The translations under genes and the position numbers were made by a program. Shown one piece after another: positions 63,455 to 64,000 of a stretch of DNA of 64,000 nt. A model generated the notes under the pieces. That model did no database searches and was not told the DNA's origin. It was given only the letters and a program-made list of their open reading frames with translations. This DNA comes from Pseudomonas putida (GTDB lineage Bacteria; Pseudomonadota; Gammaproteobacteria; Pseudomonadales; Pseudomonadaceae). The DNA lies in the NCBI RefSeq assembly GCF_016406145.1, contig NZ_CP066306.1, positions 2,356,001 to 2,420,000 on the forward strand, in the 5' to 3' direction. Each line of letters begins with the position of its first letter. Position 1 is the first letter of the stretch.

Positions 63455-64000
63455 TCACTTCGCCGCGTACATCAGCGAATCCTGCTCCTGCTGCAACTGC
63501 CTGAAATTCCCTGCAATGGCCTCGATCAGCGTCGCGTCGCCAACCGGGTCCAACCCCGGGTAAGGCTTGCCGTTGTAATCGCCCTTGTGGGTAAGCACAG
63601 CCTCGACGCTTTCGCCGTTCTCCTGGTAAAGCCGCTTGATGGTCTGCGCTTCCAGGTCCTTGCTGTCTTTGCAGCGCAACGCATAGTGAATGCCAAGTGC
63701 TGCCCCGAAAGCCAGGCCGGGGGTTTCGATGCCGTGCTTGTGGGCAAGGTCTATACTGCTCAGGATGCGCTCGTTGCGCTGAAGCTTGCGCAGGGGGTCG
63801 CGCCCCACACGGGCGCAAGGGTCTTTGAACGACGTTTTGCAGCGCTCCAGGAAGGTACTGGCAAAATCGCGCACTGCCTCTGCCATGTCGGCATTCTCAG
63901 CCACCAGTGCCGGTGCGACCTCTTGGCTGATCAAACGCTCGGCCAGTTCACTGACTCGGTCGTCGCCCATGGCCTGGCCTACCCAGTCATAGCCCAGCAG
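63455..64000 (-). CDS. mtlD: mannitol-1-phosphate 5-dehydrogenase, C-terminal part
   Basis: The frame is open to the window end, so 181 C-terminal residues are seen. They match the helical C-domain of MtlD: LLGYDWVGQAMGDDRVSEL, then FLERCKTSFKDPCARVGRDPLRKLQRNERILSSIDLAHKHGIETP, like the VGRxPLRKL...R segment of the E. coli enzyme. It reduces fructose-6-phosphate to mannitol-1-phosphate. In P. putida and Acinetobacter this serves to make mannitol as a compatible solute. Whether an N-terminal phosphatase domain is fused, as in Acinetobacter, cannot be seen. Confidence 0.8.
   Translation of the reverse strand: MLGYDWVGQAMGDDRVSELAERLISQEVAPALVAENADMAEAVRDFASTFLERCKTSFKDPCARVGRDPLRKLQRNERILSSIDLAHKHGIETPGLAFGAALGIHYALRCKDSKDLEAQTIKRLYQENGESVEAVLTHKGDYNGKPYPGLDPVGDATLIEAIAGNFRQLQQEQDSLMYAAK

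Overview
The window is GC-rich chromosomal DNA of a Pseudomonas from the putida group. The evidence is a complete nicotinate (nic) catabolic cluster with the known P. putida gene set, an OprD-type porin, REP elements of the P. putida type, a Fur/TonB iron receptor, and paired carboxynorspermidine genes. I see no tRNA, rRNA, CRISPR array, insertion sequence or prophage. Both window ends cut a gene: a siderophore receptor on the left and mannitol-1-phosphate dehydrogenase on the right.

1-10.4 kb is housekeeping and accessory: a Fur-box siderophore receptor; a radical-SAM/DUF4130 DNA-repair pair behind a LexA-like box; a methyltransferase; a REP pair enclosing three 30-bp hairpin repeats; a carboxynorspermidine synthase/decarboxylase pair; a phosphodiesterase with a coupled 14-codon leader; a PLP dehydratase; and an MFS exporter. 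10.7-20.9 kb holds small stress-type proteins, a Crp/Fnr regulator and one 8.6-kb gene for a cyclic beta-1,2-glucan synthase.

21.1-34.2 kb is the nic cluster: nicS, nicBA, nicR-nicX and, divergently, nicCDEF-nicT-nicP. It takes nicotinate through 6-hydroxynicotinate, 2,5-dihydroxypyridine, N-formylmaleamate, maleamate and maleate to fumarate. Repeated sequence motifs in its promoter regions are candidate NicR/NicS operators.

34.3-44.6 kb is a catabolic cluster that I cannot match to a described pathway. It has three paralogous flavoproteins like 3-ketosteroid dehydrogenase, a shikimate-dehydrogenase homologue, a TIM-barrel protein with a dehydroshikimate-dehydratase-like metal site, a Gfo/Idh/MocA dehydrogenase, a NIPSNAP protein and two IclR regulators. 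One IclR has three matching dyads (TGGAAC-N3-GTTCCA) before three transcription units. The other has PcaR-like tandem palindromes. I infer a route that oxidises and aromatises a hydroaromatic or alicyclic acid.

44.7-48.4 kb carries CsbD-type stress genes and a PAS-LuxR regulator. 48.4-57.1 kb looks like one GntR regulon: a gamma-glutamyltransferase-like Ntn-hydrolase, the GntR regulator, a branched-chain-amino-acid-type ABC importer with a LivM-LivG-LivF triple fusion, a cytosine-deaminase-like amidohydrolase and an NTF2-like protein. The two ends of this block, 8.1 kb apart, carry the same two-part operator (GCTAGC cores 21 bp apart). This is probably uptake and hydrolysis of an amide or gamma-glutamyl-type nutrient of unknown identity.

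57.3-64 kb contains disordered stress-type proteins, an ABC exporter coupled to a secreted subtilase whose catalytic Asp is Glu, an MFS remnant, an MscS channel, a perfect 24-bp hairpin and the 3' part of mtlD.
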